Assembly: GCA_007859745.1 (NCBI GenBank)
Contig: SMLU01000001.1
Location: 2,108,001 to 2,172,000, forward strand
Source of the DNA: Phycisphaerae bacterium RAS1
GTDB lineage: Bacteria; Planctomycetota; Phycisphaerae; UBA1845; Fen-1342
Length of the DNA: 64,000 nt
Direction: 5' to 3'
Position 1 is the stretch's first letter. Each line of letters begins with the position of its first letter. The notes under the pieces are model-generated. The model did not search any database. It was given only the letters and a program-made list of their open reading frames with translations, and was not told the origin of the DNA. The translations under genes and the position numbers were made by a program. Positions 1-8,044 of this stretch are shown piece by piece.

Positions 1-2
1 AT

Positions 3-1499
3 CCCGGCTGCACGTTGGTCACCGCCGACGCGAACAACGACGGCAACGTGGACGTGCTGGACATCAACCCGTTCGTCGATCTGCTGCTGGGCGGCGGCTC
101 GGGCGGGCGGCGGCTGGTGTGGGACGCCGAGAACCGGCTGGTCGGCGTCCGCCCGGCGGTCGATGATGAGGATTTGCCGGACGAGGCGCTGCGGAGCGAG
201 TTTGCGTATGATTATCGGAATCGCCGGGTGATGAAGCGCGTGTATGAATGGGACAACGGTGAGGATGAATGGACGCTCGTGCTGGACCGGCGCTATGTTT
301 ATGACGGCTGGCGCGTGCTGCTGGAGCTGGACGGCTTGAACTCGAACGCCATTCTCCGAAAATACACGTGGGGGCTGGACCTGGCCGGCCTGAACGGTGC
401 CGGCGCGGGCGGCGGCGCTTTTCCGAGCCGCGACCGTGAGGGAGCGGTTCTTCCCGGCCGCGACGGTGAGGGAGCGGTTCTTCCCGGCCGCGACGGTGCC
501 GGCGGCATCGGCGGGCTGCTGGCCGTGTACGACACAAACGGCACGACGACCGGCGAGACGCCTGAATCCGACGACCTAAAGTATGTCTACACATACGACG
601 CCAACGGTAACGTCGGGCAGCTTATCGACGTCGCCGCAGGCAGTGCGGCGTCTTCCATCAAGGCGCATTACGAATACGACCCCTACGGTAGCGTCGTAGC
701 GTCGTCCGGCACGTACGCCGAGACGAATACGTATCGCTTCAGCACCAAGCCGTGGGATGAGGAGACGGGTTTGGGGTATTGGGGATATCGGTACTACGAT
801 CCGCGGTTGGGACGTTGGATCAGCCGGGATCCGATTGGAGAAGCAGGTGGGGCCAATCTTACTGAATTCGTAAGGAATGGTCCGCCCAACAACTCTGATG
901 CCATCGGCAACCATCCTGACGCGGGAGCCGCTTGCCGAGAGTATTGCAAGAAATACTCGTACGATTCGGGGCTGATGTTGGCCTGCCAGAGCGGTTGCGA
1001 AGCGGGTTGGCGGGTGCACACCGGCAAGTGGGACCTCTATAAGCACTGCCGGGATGCTTGCTGGCATCTGCGACATTTCAGAGGTGCCGCATCCGCTGAA
1101 TCTGAAGCATGCGAGGCGGGGTGTCGCTCCGGCTCGCCGAACCTGGGTGGAGGCGGACCGGGTTGCATCTCGCACTATGACATTGTCGGGCACGGTGCAT
1201 GTGGGCTTGACCCGGTGACTGATGGAGGCGACACGGTTGACAAGGAATACATAGCCAAGGTGATCTGCCCGAAGTTGTGCTGGGGTGCTACAATTACATT
1301 TTGGACTTGCAGCACGGGGGGCAACACAACACACGTTGCGGACTTGATTAGCGCATGCCCGAAGATCAAGAGCGCAACGGCGTGCACCGGAATCGTGACA
1401 ACGGGGCCCGGTGGCCTGATTTGGTGGTGGTGGTGTAGTGGCGGTTGGGTCAGTGTGCCGAACGCCACGAGTGCAACGCCCGGTTGTCCGGCGGAGTAA
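3..1499 (+). CDS. Rhs/YD-repeat protein, cassette 1 (5' end outside window)
   Basis: The reading frame is open from the first bases of the window, so the gene begins upstream; the first in-window TTG is not a real start. Order seen: end of a dockerin-like Asp/Asn-rich segment (to about 107), YD repeats, and the conserved Rhs core end RFSTKPWDEETGLGYWGYRY followed by YDPRLGRWISRDPIG (about 735-845). After that comes a tip of about 200 residues unlike the other cassettes. The tip is rich in Cys. It contains a GHG motif (His codon 1191-1193) and a Cys in WTCSTG (codon 1308-1310), spaced as in caspase-like clan CD peptidases; that family call is inference. Codons near 419-499 are a dispersed palindromic repeat read in frame. 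A small membrane-protein gene follows after 7 nt. Rhs cores form a shell that encloses and releases the tip. Confidence 0.85.
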   Translation, partial: PGCTLVTADANNDGNVDVLDINPFVDLLLGGGSGGRRLVWDAENRLVGVRPAVDDEDLPDEALRSEFAYDYRNRRVMKRVYEWDNGEDEWTLVLDRRYVYDGWRVLLELDGLNSNAILRKYTWGLDLAGLNGAGAGGGAFPSRDREGAVLPGRDGEGAVLPGRDGAGGIGGLLAVYDTNGTTTGETPESDDLKYVYTYDANGNVGQLIDVAAGSAASSIKAHYEYDPYGSVVASSGTYAETNTYRFSTKPWDEETGLGYWGYRYYDPRLGRWISRDPIGEAGGANLTEFVRNGPPNNSDAIGNHPDAGAACREYCKKYSYDSGLMLACQSGCEAGWRVHTGKWDLYKHCRDACWHLRHFRGAASAESEACEAGCRSGSPNLGGGGPGCISHYDIVGHGACGLDPVTDGGDTVDKEYIAKVICPKLCWGATITFWTCSTGGNTTHVADLISACPKIKSATACTGIVTTGPGGLIWWWWCSGGWVSVPNATSATPGCPAE

Positions 1500-1506
1500 G
1501 CACAAC

Positions 1507-1971
1507 ATGTCGTTGTACAGTCGGCTGTTCTTGCTCTCTGTCGCGGCGATCGTTGGTCTTGTGGTATTATTCATACTAGGACGACTGGGCCGTGCGACAT
1601 CCCTTGATGGTCTCGCGGTGCGCCTGCACGGCACGGCTACCGCCGAGACTATTACGATGCAAGTAACACTAAGAGGTGGTACGCGCGTTCCAGAAGTGAC
1701 GCTTCGTAGTTCAACGTGCCCACGCGTAACAGTCGTTGCACATGTGTCAGATATGCGCATGATGTATGATGAGAGCACCGCTCCCACTGCCATTACTCTG
1801 GAAGCACTTCACCAATGGACCAACAAGTGCGGTGTGGGGGCTGACGGCAATGTACTGGCAGAAGCGGCGTTGCAGATACTAACGGCGATGCACGATGGCG
1901 CACTGTTGGACGTATGGAAGGGAAGCGAGAGCGTATCAGCTGCGCGCGTGGAGCGCATCACATTCAGATAG
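1507..1971 (+). CDS. small single-span membrane protein, candidate protection gene of tip 1
   Basis: 154 residues from ATG 1507. The reading frame also extends upstream, but it then overlaps the Rhs gene; ATG 1507 lies 7 nt after the Rhs stop with GGAG about 11 nt ahead. Residues about 5-27 form one hydrophobic span (LFLLSVAAIVGLVVLFILG); the rest is polar and probably exposed outside the cytoplasm. No family is recognised. Its place directly behind a polymorphic tip is the usual place of an immunity gene, and a membrane anchor would suit protection from a secreted or periplasmic tip. That role is inference from position only. Confidence 0.6.
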   Translation: MSLYSRLFLLSVAAIVGLVVLFILGRLGRATSLDGLAVRLHGTATAETITMQVTLRGGTRVPEVTLRSSTCPRVTVVAHVSDMRMMYDESTAPTAITLEALHQWTNKCGVGADGNVLAEAALQILTAMHDGALLDVWKGSESVSAARVERITFR

Positions 1972-1986
1972 TAACGTAGGACGGGT

Positions 1987-2010
1987 CGCGGCCATTTGCG
2001 ACCTGCCGAA
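1987..2010. repeat. half copy of dispersed repeat family F at Rhs cassette 1/2 junction
   Basis: The bases GCGGCCATTTGCGACCTGCC match the right end of the longer intergenic repeats at 52179-52287 and 53935-54012 (GCGGCCATTGGTGACCTGCC there). It lies exactly between the small ORF of cassette 1 and the start of Rhs homology in cassette 2. It is seen by eye; no alignment score was computed. Confidence 0.5.
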
Positions 2011-2024
2011 GGTTGGGCGATCCG

Positions 2025-3740
2025 ATGCACGCGCAGCACTTCTTGTACGATTACGACCCGATCGGCAACCGAACGGAGGCCTCGCGCGGGCAGGAGAAGC
2101 CGGTCGAGGTGATCTACGACGGCAACCGGCTGAATCAGTACGACCAGACGCGCTCGGACGAGGCGGTATTCTCGACCAACTTGACCTACGACGAGGATGG
2201 AAACCTGACGGGCGAGTGGCTGGACGGCGACTGCAACTGCGACGGGCAGGTGAACGCCGGCGACATCAACGCCTTCAACCTGGCGCTTTCCGACGCTTCT
2301 GAGTATGAGATGACCTATCCCGGCTGCACGCTCGTGACCGCCGACGCGAACAACGACGGCAACGTGGACGTGCTGGACATCAACCCGTTCGTTGCGCTGC
2401 TGCTGGGCGGCGGCAGCGGCGGGCGGCGGCTGGTGTGGGACGCCGAGAACCGGCTGATCGGCGTGCGGCCGGCGGTTGAAGATGAGGACTTGCCGGACGA
2501 AGCGCTGCGAAGCGAGTTTGCGTATGATTATCTGAATCGCCGCGTGATGAAGCGCGTGTATGAATGGGACAACGGTGAGGATGAATGGACGCTCGTGCTG
2601 GACCGGCGCTATGTTTATGACGGCTGGCGGGTGGTGCTGGAGCTGGACGGCTTGAACTCGAACGCCATTCTCCGCAAGTACACCTGGGGCCTGGACCTGG
2701 CCGGCTTGGGTGGGGCGGGCGTCCCGCCCGCCAATCTGGACTCCGCCGGCGGCATCGGCGGCCTGCTGGCCGTCTACGACACGAACGGCACGACGACTGG
2801 CGAAACGCCCGAAGCCGACGACCTGAAGTATGTCTACACGTACGATGCGAATGGCAACGTCGGGCAATTGATCGACGTGACAGAATCGACTGCATCGGCG
2901 TCGATCAAAGCTCATTACGAATACGACCCCTACGGCGGCGTTGTCACGTCATCCGGCACATACGCCGATACGAACACGTACCGCTTCAGCACGAAGCCGT
3001 GGGATGATGAAACGGGGCTGGGTTATTGGGGATATAGGTACTACGATGCGAGGCTGGGGAGGTGGGTTAGTCGAGATCCTGCGCATGAGCGATATGATCG
3101 TCACTTGGGACGTTTCGCGACGAATGCACCAATCGATTGCGTGGACTTGAATGGTCTATGGTCGCTCCGCTTCCCTCCGCCTAATATCTGCAAGGACTAC
3201 ACCCGCGAGGACTATGACGAGTTCATGCGCAAGTGTGGCGAAGAGATGACTGACGCGCGTAAGAGAATCCTGGACTACGGTTGCATTGGCATATGCATGT
3301 GGGCACAGGGACAACGAGACCCCGACAGCCTAAGACCACCAGAGAAGTACCCAAACACAAAGTGTTACCTGAGGCCCGAACAGGCTGAGGGTAGACAATG
3401 CGGAGCGTGTGAACGACCGCTCGTCTGGCAAAAGCAAGGAAGGTGGAGAGGTGGCAAAGAGCCACAACCTCGTGACGATGGCACGATTCCGGAGGATTCA
3501 ATTGAGCCAAATGATTGGGGTGGCTTCAACTATGATACATGTCATACCCTCTGGCGTCAGCGAGTGTGGATTTGTGCTAGCAACGGTATTGATCCACGCC
3601 ACCCGGAATGGAACCCGATGACGGTGCGGATCGGCGCGCAGCCCGCTAGCACTTCACGCGACTATCCGCATGCGATGTTCTGCACAACGTGTCTTCCTGG
3701 CGCGACATCTTCACAGCCCACATCTACACCGGCGCATTAG
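2025..3740 (+). CDS. orphan Rhs cassette 2 with unique Cys-rich tip
   Basis: 571 residues from ATG 2025 (an alternative TTG is at 2013). There is no signal peptide or N-terminal Rhs part: homology to the core starts abruptly at the YDYDPIGNRT block. Order: YD repeats, a dockerin-like segment (about 2227-2412) with DCNCDG and ADANNDGNVDVLDINPF, more YD repeats, and the core end YYDARLGRWVSRDP near 3040-3080. A tip of about 210 residues follows, with a dozen or so Cys and no recognised fold. It differs completely from the tips of cassettes 1, 3, 4 and 5. The lack of an N-terminus suggests a displaced, possibly silent tip that can be recombined onto the complete Rhs gene upstream of the window. 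It could also be expressed alone. Confidence 0.75.
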   Translation: MHAQHFLYDYDPIGNRTEASRGQEKPVEVIYDGNRLNQYDQTRSDEAVFSTNLTYDEDGNLTGEWLDGDCNCDGQVNAGDINAFNLALSDASEYEMTYPGCTLVTADANNDGNVDVLDINPFVALLLGGGSGGRRLVWDAENRLIGVRPAVEDEDLPDEALRSEFAYDYLNRRVMKRVYEWDNGEDEWTLVLDRRYVYDGWRVVLELDGLNSNAILRKYTWGLDLAGLGGAGVPPANLDSAGGIGGLLAVYDTNGTTTGETPEADDLKYVYTYDANGNVGQLIDVTESTASASIKAHYEYDPYGGVVTSSGTYADTNTYRFSTKPWDDETGLGYWGYRYYDARLGRWVSRDPAHERYDRHLGRFATNAPIDCVDLNGLWSLRFPPPNICKDYTREDYDEFMRKCGEEMTDARKRILDYGCIGICMWAQGQRDPDSLRPPEKYPNTKCYLRPEQAEGRQCGACERPLVWQKQGRWRGGKEPQPRDDGTIPEDSIEPNDWGGFNYDTCHTLWRQRVWICASNGIDPRHPEWNPMTVRIGAQPASTSRDYPHAMFCTTCLPGATSSQPTSTPAH

Positions 3741-3750
3741 GAGTCGTATT

Positions 3751-4197
3751 GTGATATGGCACGCGATAATACTATGCTGTCTACTCGTCAACTGTCAGTC
3801 CCCGCAGACGGAACGGCTGACAGACCAAGAGTCTGCACATAGGAGTGTCCAATTGTCGGAGAAGCTAGTAACGCAGTTTCGCAAAGAGTACGAGGCTGCT
3901 TCGACTGATCGGGCAAGGCGCGCAATTGTCTTGGATGCCATCGACAAGGAAATAATCATGCTAAACCGATCGTCGGCAGACTTGCGGCGCTTGTTCGGCG
4001 ACGCACTCGTTCTCTATGATCGCAGCGACGATGGAGCAACGCGCGGCGTTATCTTCTTTAGGCCGCCAATTCCACCGCCGAAGCCGATGATGTCCGCAAT
4101 CGTGGCTGGCTGGCACCTACGCGTCACTTTTGACGAGAACAGCTTGCTGGTCAACTACGAATTGTCTGACGTACATAAGCCGCGCTTTCAGAACTGA
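3751..4197 (+). CDS. lipoprotein-like small protein, candidate protection gene of tip 2
   Basis: 148 residues from GTG 3751, chosen because TAGGAG (3738-3743, overlapping the Rhs stop) is a well-placed ribosome site 7 nt upstream, and because the protein then starts with a signal: IWHAIILCCLLVNCQ, a hydrophobic stretch ending in a Cys with an imperfect lipobox (LVN-C). A longer reading from 3670 would overlap the Rhs gene. The mature part is helical and polar with a short Pro run (about RPPIPPPKP). No family is recognised. It sits 10 nt after tip 2, and the immunity role is inferred from position. Confidence 0.6.
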   Translation: MIWHAIILCCLLVNCQSPQTERLTDQESAHRSVQLSEKLVTQFRKEYEAASTDRARRAIVLDAIDKEIIMLNRSSADLRRLFGDALVLYDRSDDGATRGVIFFRPPIPPPKPMMSAIVAGWHLRVTFDENSLLVNYELSDVHKPRFQN

Positions 4198-4207
4198 GTG
4201 AGCGTGC

Positions 4208-5578
4208 GTGGGCAGGACGAAATGGCGCGAGTGGACGCGACTCGGCGTTCAGTTACGAAGTTGGGTTGCCGGGCTGGGCGGTGGCTCGGGCGGACGGCGG
4301 CTGGTGGGGGACGCCGAAAACCGGCTGATCGACGTCCGCCCGGCGGCAGATGAGGAGGATCTGCCGGATGAAGTACTGCGCAGCGAATATGCGTACGATT
4401 ATCTGAATCGTCGGGTGATGAAGCGCGTGTACGAGTGGGACGAGGGCGAAGAGGAATGGTCGCTCGTCCTCGACCGCCGCTACGTCTACGACGGCTGGCG
4501 CGTGCTACTGGAGTTGGACGGCTTGAACTCGAACGCCATTCTTCGCAAATACACGTGGGGGCTGGACCTGGCGGGCTTGAGCGGCGCGGTCAACGACCGT
4601 GAATCCGCCGGCGGCATCGGCGGCCTTCTGGCCGTGTACGACACAAACGGCACCACGACCGGCGAGACGCCCGAAGCCGACGACTTGAAGTACGTGTACA
4701 CGTACGACGCCAACGGCAACGTCGGACAACTGATTGACGTGGCAGAATCGACCGCATCGGCGTCGATCAAGGCGCACTACGAATATGATCCCTACGGCGG
4801 CGTTCTCGCTTCATCCGGTACCTACGCCGAGACGAATACGTACCGGTTCAGTACCAAGCCGTGGGATGATGAGACGGGCTTGGGGTATTGGGGATATCGG
4901 TACTACGATCCGCGGTTGGGGAGGTGGATCAGTCGGGATCCTATCGGAGAGGCTGGCGGCGCCGGTCTCGTCGTATTTGTCAGAAATAGTCCGTCGCGGT
5001 CTATCGATTCACTTGGCCTACACGATATTTGTACACAGCCACGGCTTCCACAACCCCGACCACCTTGCTGGGAAAATGATTGCCCGCCAACATGCGATGA
5101 TCCGTTCGTCGCACTGGGCACATTTGTAATTACGACCGGCCAGAAGTGTGCGACGGCAGCGCGTGAAGTCTCCACGGGGACAGTTGTCAGAGTATGCACG
5201 TACGGTCTCAAGTGCGGGGCGTTCGTAATTACATGTGTACTAACCTGCATGGAGCTCAAGGACACGCCTGATCCACAGCCGCCACCAAACCCACCCCCTC
5301 CTCCTCCCCCCCCTCCTCCTCCTCCCCCCCCTCGAAAGCCATCCTGTCTGCCATGCGTTCCACCAGTTGGCACAGTTGCGTATAGATTAGACCTAGCCGG
5401 ACCTCCACACGCGGGCATTCCGACTCCCCATCTACAGTATTACATCATGCACCAAAGCCCGCCGGCGGCAGGATGCAAGTGCTTCTGGGTTCCAACCGGA
5501 AGAGTGGATCCGGGTACTGCGCCAGCTCCCGGAACTGTGCCGATCGCACCGGCTTCGGGGGGTGGCGTAATTCCATAA
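4208..5578 (+). CDS. orphan Rhs cassette 3 with proline-linker tip
   Basis: 456 residues from GTG 4208; core homology begins only at GGGSGGRRLV (about 4278), so this copy lacks the dockerin-like segment. The core ends with YYDPRLGRWISRDPIGEAGG (about 4905-4965) and SIDSLGLHD. The tip then has a Cys-rich block, a run of Pro residues (about 5283-5334) and a compact C-terminal part containing GPPHAGIPTPHLQYY. The Pro run is encoded by two stretches of eight C (5306-5313 and 5324-5331), where slippage would change frame and remove the tip. The IPTPH-type motif recalls short toxin domains of polymorphic systems, but no family can be named safely. The start codon is uncertain because the 5' end looks like a recombination joint. 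Confidence 0.7.
   Translation: MGRTKWREWTRLGVQLRSWVAGLGGGSGGRRLVGDAENRLIDVRPAADEEDLPDEVLRSEYAYDYLNRRVMKRVYEWDEGEEEWSLVLDRRYVYDGWRVLLELDGLNSNAILRKYTWGLDLAGLSGAVNDRESAGGIGGLLAVYDTNGTTTGETPEADDLKYVYTYDANGNVGQLIDVAESTASASIKAHYEYDPYGGVLASSGTYAETNTYRFSTKPWDDETGLGYWGYRYYDPRLGRWISRDPIGEAGGAGLVVFVRNSPSRSIDSLGLHDICTQPRLPQPRPPCWENDCPPTCDDPFVALGTFVITTGQKCATAAREVSTGTVVRVCTYGLKCGAFVITCVLTCMELKDTPDPQPPPNPPPPPPPPPPPPPPRKPSCLPCVPPVGTVAYRLDLAGPPHAGIPTPHLQYYIMHQSPPAAGCKCFWVPTGRVDPGTAPAPGTVPIAPASGGGVIP
5288..5334. repeat. low-complexity C/T tract (poly-Pro linker) with two C8 runs
   Basis: Pure pyrimidine except at its edges, coding for about 14 consecutive Pro residues between the Cys-rich block and the C-terminal end of tip 3. 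Two homopolymers of eight C are present (5306-5313, 5324-5331). Such tracts are prone to slipped-strand changes, which would switch the last about 80 residues on or off. Confidence 0.8.
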
Positions 5579-5592
5579 AACGGGTAATAACG

Positions 5593-5838
5593 ATGAATGA
5601 CTTTACTTACATAAATGGTGGATCAGCACAAGTCGGAGATAAACTCACCAATCTCGCGACGGGGTGGATGGGAGTTGTTGAGCGCATAATAGAACCTCAC
5701 TCCCAAGAAGCTGGCCTTTGGTCTGTTCTCGAGGGGGGTGTTCTTGTCAACTGGAATATGCCCACGGGAATTTGCCCGATACTAGAACGACCGGGAACTC
5801 CGGGTTGGGAGGATATCGAGTTGGCGTCTCGACACTAA
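5593..5838 (+). CDS. 81-residue soluble protein, candidate protection gene of tip 3
   Basis: Starts at ATG 5593, 14 nt after the cassette 3 stop; a longer in-frame reading from 5473 overlaps the Rhs gene and was not chosen. The protein is acidic, without membrane span or signal, and contains a GDKLTNLATGWMGVVERI stretch that looks like a small beta domain. No strong Shine-Dalgarno is seen. No family is recognised. It is the only one of the five tip-linked small proteins without a membrane or lipoprotein signature, so if it is an immunity protein it should act in the cytoplasm. Confidence 0.5.
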   Translation: MNDFTYINGGSAQVGDKLTNLATGWMGVVERIIEPHSQEAGLWSVLEGGVLVNWNMPTGICPILERPGTPGWEDIELASRH

Positions 5839-5852
5839 CGTAGCACTGCTGT

Positions 5853-5885
5853 TGGGCAGGTAGGTCCGCTCAGAAGTGGCTGCGT
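5853..5885. repeat. half copy of dispersed repeat family F at Rhs cassette 3/4 junction
   Basis: GGGCAGGT followed after a few bases by AAGTGGCTGCG resembles the left end of the family F repeat (GGGCAGGTCGCAAGTGGCCG at 52182). It is directly fused to the start of core homology of cassette 4. Together with 1987-2010 it suggests that cassette joints formed at or in these repeats. Confidence 0.4.
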
Positions 5886-6292
5886 TTTCGACCAACCTGA
5901 CGTACGACGATGACGGCAACCTGTCCGGCGAATGGCTCGACGGCGACTGCAACTGCGACGGGCAGGTGAATATCACTGACATCGGCGCGTTCAACCTGGC
6001 GCTGAGCGATCCGGCGGAGTACGAGACGACCTATCCCGGCTGCACGTTGGTCACCGCCGACGCGAACAACGATGGCAGCGTGGACGTGCTGGACATCAAC
6101 CCGTTCGTCGATCTGCTGCTGGGCGGCGGCTCGGGCGGGCGGCGGCTGGTGTGGGATGCGGAGAACCGGCTGATCGGCGTGCGCCCGGCGGTCGAGGATG
6201 AGGATTTGCCGGACGAGGCGCTGCGGAGCGAGTTTGCGTATGATTATCTGAATCGCCGGGTGATGAAGCGCGTGTATGAGTGGGACGAAGGC
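5876..6292 (+). pseudogene. Rhs cassette 4, 5' part, interrupted by IS21-family element
   Basis: Reads in frame from GTG 5876: end of a YD block, the dockerin-like segment (about 5938-6132, DCNCDGQVNITDIGAFNLAL and DINPFVDLLLGGG), then the core up to VYEWDEG. At 6293 the reading frame enters the insertion sequence and stops after a few foreign codons. The continuation is at 8899. Removing the element and one copy of the 8-bp duplication restores VYEWDEGEEEWTLVLDRR, so the cassette was intact before insertion. Confidence 0.85.
6285..6292. repeat. target-site duplication, left copy (ACGAAGGC)
   Basis: Identical to 8899-8906; the bases belong to the Rhs core codons around WDEG and immediately precede the left terminal repeat. 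Confidence 0.9.
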
Positions 6293-6328
6293 TGTCAGCT
6301 ATCACTTAAACCCCGCCACTGATTATCA
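6293..6328. repeat. left terminal inverted repeat of IS21-family element
   Basis: Begins TGTCAGCTATCACTT. A second TATCACTT lies about 18 bp further in (6324-6331), as expected for the multiple binding sites at IS21 ends. Confidence 0.85.
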
Positions 6329-6402
6329 CTTCAAAGTCGGCCATTTTGAGGAGGCAGCGGTTCGCCGCATAGGTTTGCCGGCCATTCGGCTGGAGGACCT
6401 GC

Positions 6403-7989
6403 ATGGCGAATCGCCTCAAGATGGCGGAGCATCAGTCAATCATTGCGTTGGCCCGGTTGGGCTGGTCGTATCGTCGGATCGCCGCGGAAGTTGGCGTCGA
6501 TCGCGAGACGGTCTCGCGCCACGTCAGAGCGGCGCGAGGTGACCCGCCCGGCTCAAATGCCGCCATTTCGATTGCCGGGTCCGAGGCGCTGACGCCTGAG
6601 CCGGCGGAGGCAAATGCCGCCATTTCGATTACCGGCTCGTCCGGCCGCCGCAGCCGCTGTGAACCATTGCGGGCGGTGATCCTGGCCAAGCTGGAGCAAG
6701 GACTTACGGCCCAGCGCATCTGGCAGGATCTGACCAGCGAGCACGGCTTCACCGATTCCTATCAATCGGTGCAGCGGTTCGCCCGCACGCTGCGATCGGC
6801 CACACCGTTGCCGTTCCGGCGAATGGAGTGCCAGCCCGGCGACGAGGCCCAGATCGATTTCGGCCGCGGGGCGCCGCTCATCGTCCCGGCCGAGCCGAGT
6901 CAGCCTGGCGGCAAGCCCAAACGCCGCACAACTCACCTGTTCCGCATCGTGCTGAGCTGCTCGCGCAAGGCCTACAGCGAGGTCGTCTACCGCCAGACCA
7001 CCGAGGAGTTCCTGCGCTGCCTGGAGAACGCCTTCCGGCACTTCGGCGGCGTGCCCAGGACACTCGTGCCCGACAACCTCAAGGCGGCCGTTCTCCACGC
7101 CGACTGGTACGACCCGGAACTCAATCCCAAGATCCTGGCCTTCTGTCAGCATTACGGCACGGTCTGCCTGCCGACCAAGCCGCGGACGCCGCGACACAAG
7201 GGCAAGGTCGAACGCGGCGTCGGTTACGCGCAGTCCAACGCACTCAAAGGCCGCACGTTCACCAGCCTCACCGAGCAGAACGCCTTCCTGGCCGACTGGG
7301 AAGCGACCGTCGCCGACACCCGCATCCACGGCACGACACGTAAACAGGTCGGTCCGTACTTTGAAGCGGTCGAGAAGCCGGCCCTGCTGCCTCTGCCGCT
7401 CGAACGCTTCCCGTTCTTCCACGAGGCCCAGCGCATCGTCAATCGCGACGGGCACGTGGAAGTCGCAAAGGCCTATTACTCGTCTCCGCCCGAGTACGTC
7501 GGTCGAACCGTCTGGGCCCGCTGGGACGGCCGCGTGGTGCGGCTCTTCGATGAGCGGCTCAAGCAGATCGCGATTCACGCCCAACTCGAACCCGGGCGCT
7601 TCGCCACCGCCGACCGGCACATCGTCGCCGCCAAGCGCGGCGGCATCGAACGCGGCACGGCCTGGTGGCTGCGCAAGGCACACACCATCGGCGCCGAGAC
7701 CGGCCGCTGGGCCCAGGCCGTCTTGACCCAACGCGGCATTCACGCCGTGCGCGTCATCATGGGCCTGGTCAGTCTCACCCAGCGCCACCGTGACGCCCAG
7801 ATCGAACAGTCCTGCCGCATCGCCCATTCCCACGCCGCCTGGCGGCTGCGTGACATTCGCAACCTGCTCAAGCGTCAGAACGCGCCCGAGCAGGAACGAT
7901 TTGAGTTCACCCAGGAACATCCGCTGATCCGCTCCCTGTCGGACTACGGCCAGCTGGTGCATTCCGCCTTCGAGGAGGTTCACGCATGA
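6403..7989 (+). CDS. istA: IS21-family transposase IstA
   Basis: 528 residues from ATG 6403. The N-terminal helix-turn-helix (about 8-45, WSYRRIAAEVGVDRETVSRH) binds the element ends. The DDE catalytic core shows Asp152 in QIDFG, Asp224 in VPDNLK and Glu270 in KGKVERGV, which carry out strand transfer. The C-terminal half has the beta-barrel and basic parts typical of the family. Length matches normal IstA proteins (about 500). An unusual Ala/Pro/Gly-rich segment at 50-80 holds two copies of an NAAISI-GS motif, encoded by repeats that resemble the element's right terminus. istB follows after 55 nt. No disabling change is visible. Confidence 0.95.
   Translation: MANRLKMAEHQSIIALARLGWSYRRIAAEVGVDRETVSRHVRAARGDPPGSNAAISIAGSEALTPEPAEANAAISITGSSGRRSRCEPLRAVILAKLEQGLTAQRIWQDLTSEHGFTDSYQSVQRFARTLRSATPLPFRRMECQPGDEAQIDFGRGAPLIVPAEPSQPGGKPKRRTTHLFRIVLSCSRKAYSEVVYRQTTEEFLRCLENAFRHFGGVPRTLVPDNLKAAVLHADWYDPELNPKILAFCQHYGTVCLPTKPRTPRHKGKVERGVGYAQSNALKGRTFTSLTEQNAFLADWEATVADTRIHGTTRKQVGPYFEAVEKPALLPLPLERFPFFHEAQRIVNRDGHVEVAKAYYSSPPEYVGRTVWARWDGRVVRLFDERLKQIAIHAQLEPGRFATADRHIVAAKRGGIERGTAWWLRKAHTIGAETGRWAQAVLTQRGIHAVRVIMGLVSLTQRHRDAQIEQSCRIAHSHAAWRLRDIRNLLKRQNAPEQERFEFTQEHPLIRSLSDYGQLVHSAFEEVHA
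6556..6643. repeat. pair of near-identical repeats inside istA
   Basis: AAATGCCGCCATTTCGATT followed by a G or A and CCGG occurs twice (about 6557-6580 and 6620-6643), 63 bp apart. The first 11 bases (AAATGCCGCCA) also occur, inverted, next to the right end of the element (8870-8884). They may be extra transposase-binding sites or a duplicated end fragment. Confidence 0.65.
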
Positions 7990-8044
7990 ACGAGAACAAT
8001 AAAAAGCTTCATTCCCCTCCGGAGAGCACCAGGGAGGTCTTCCG

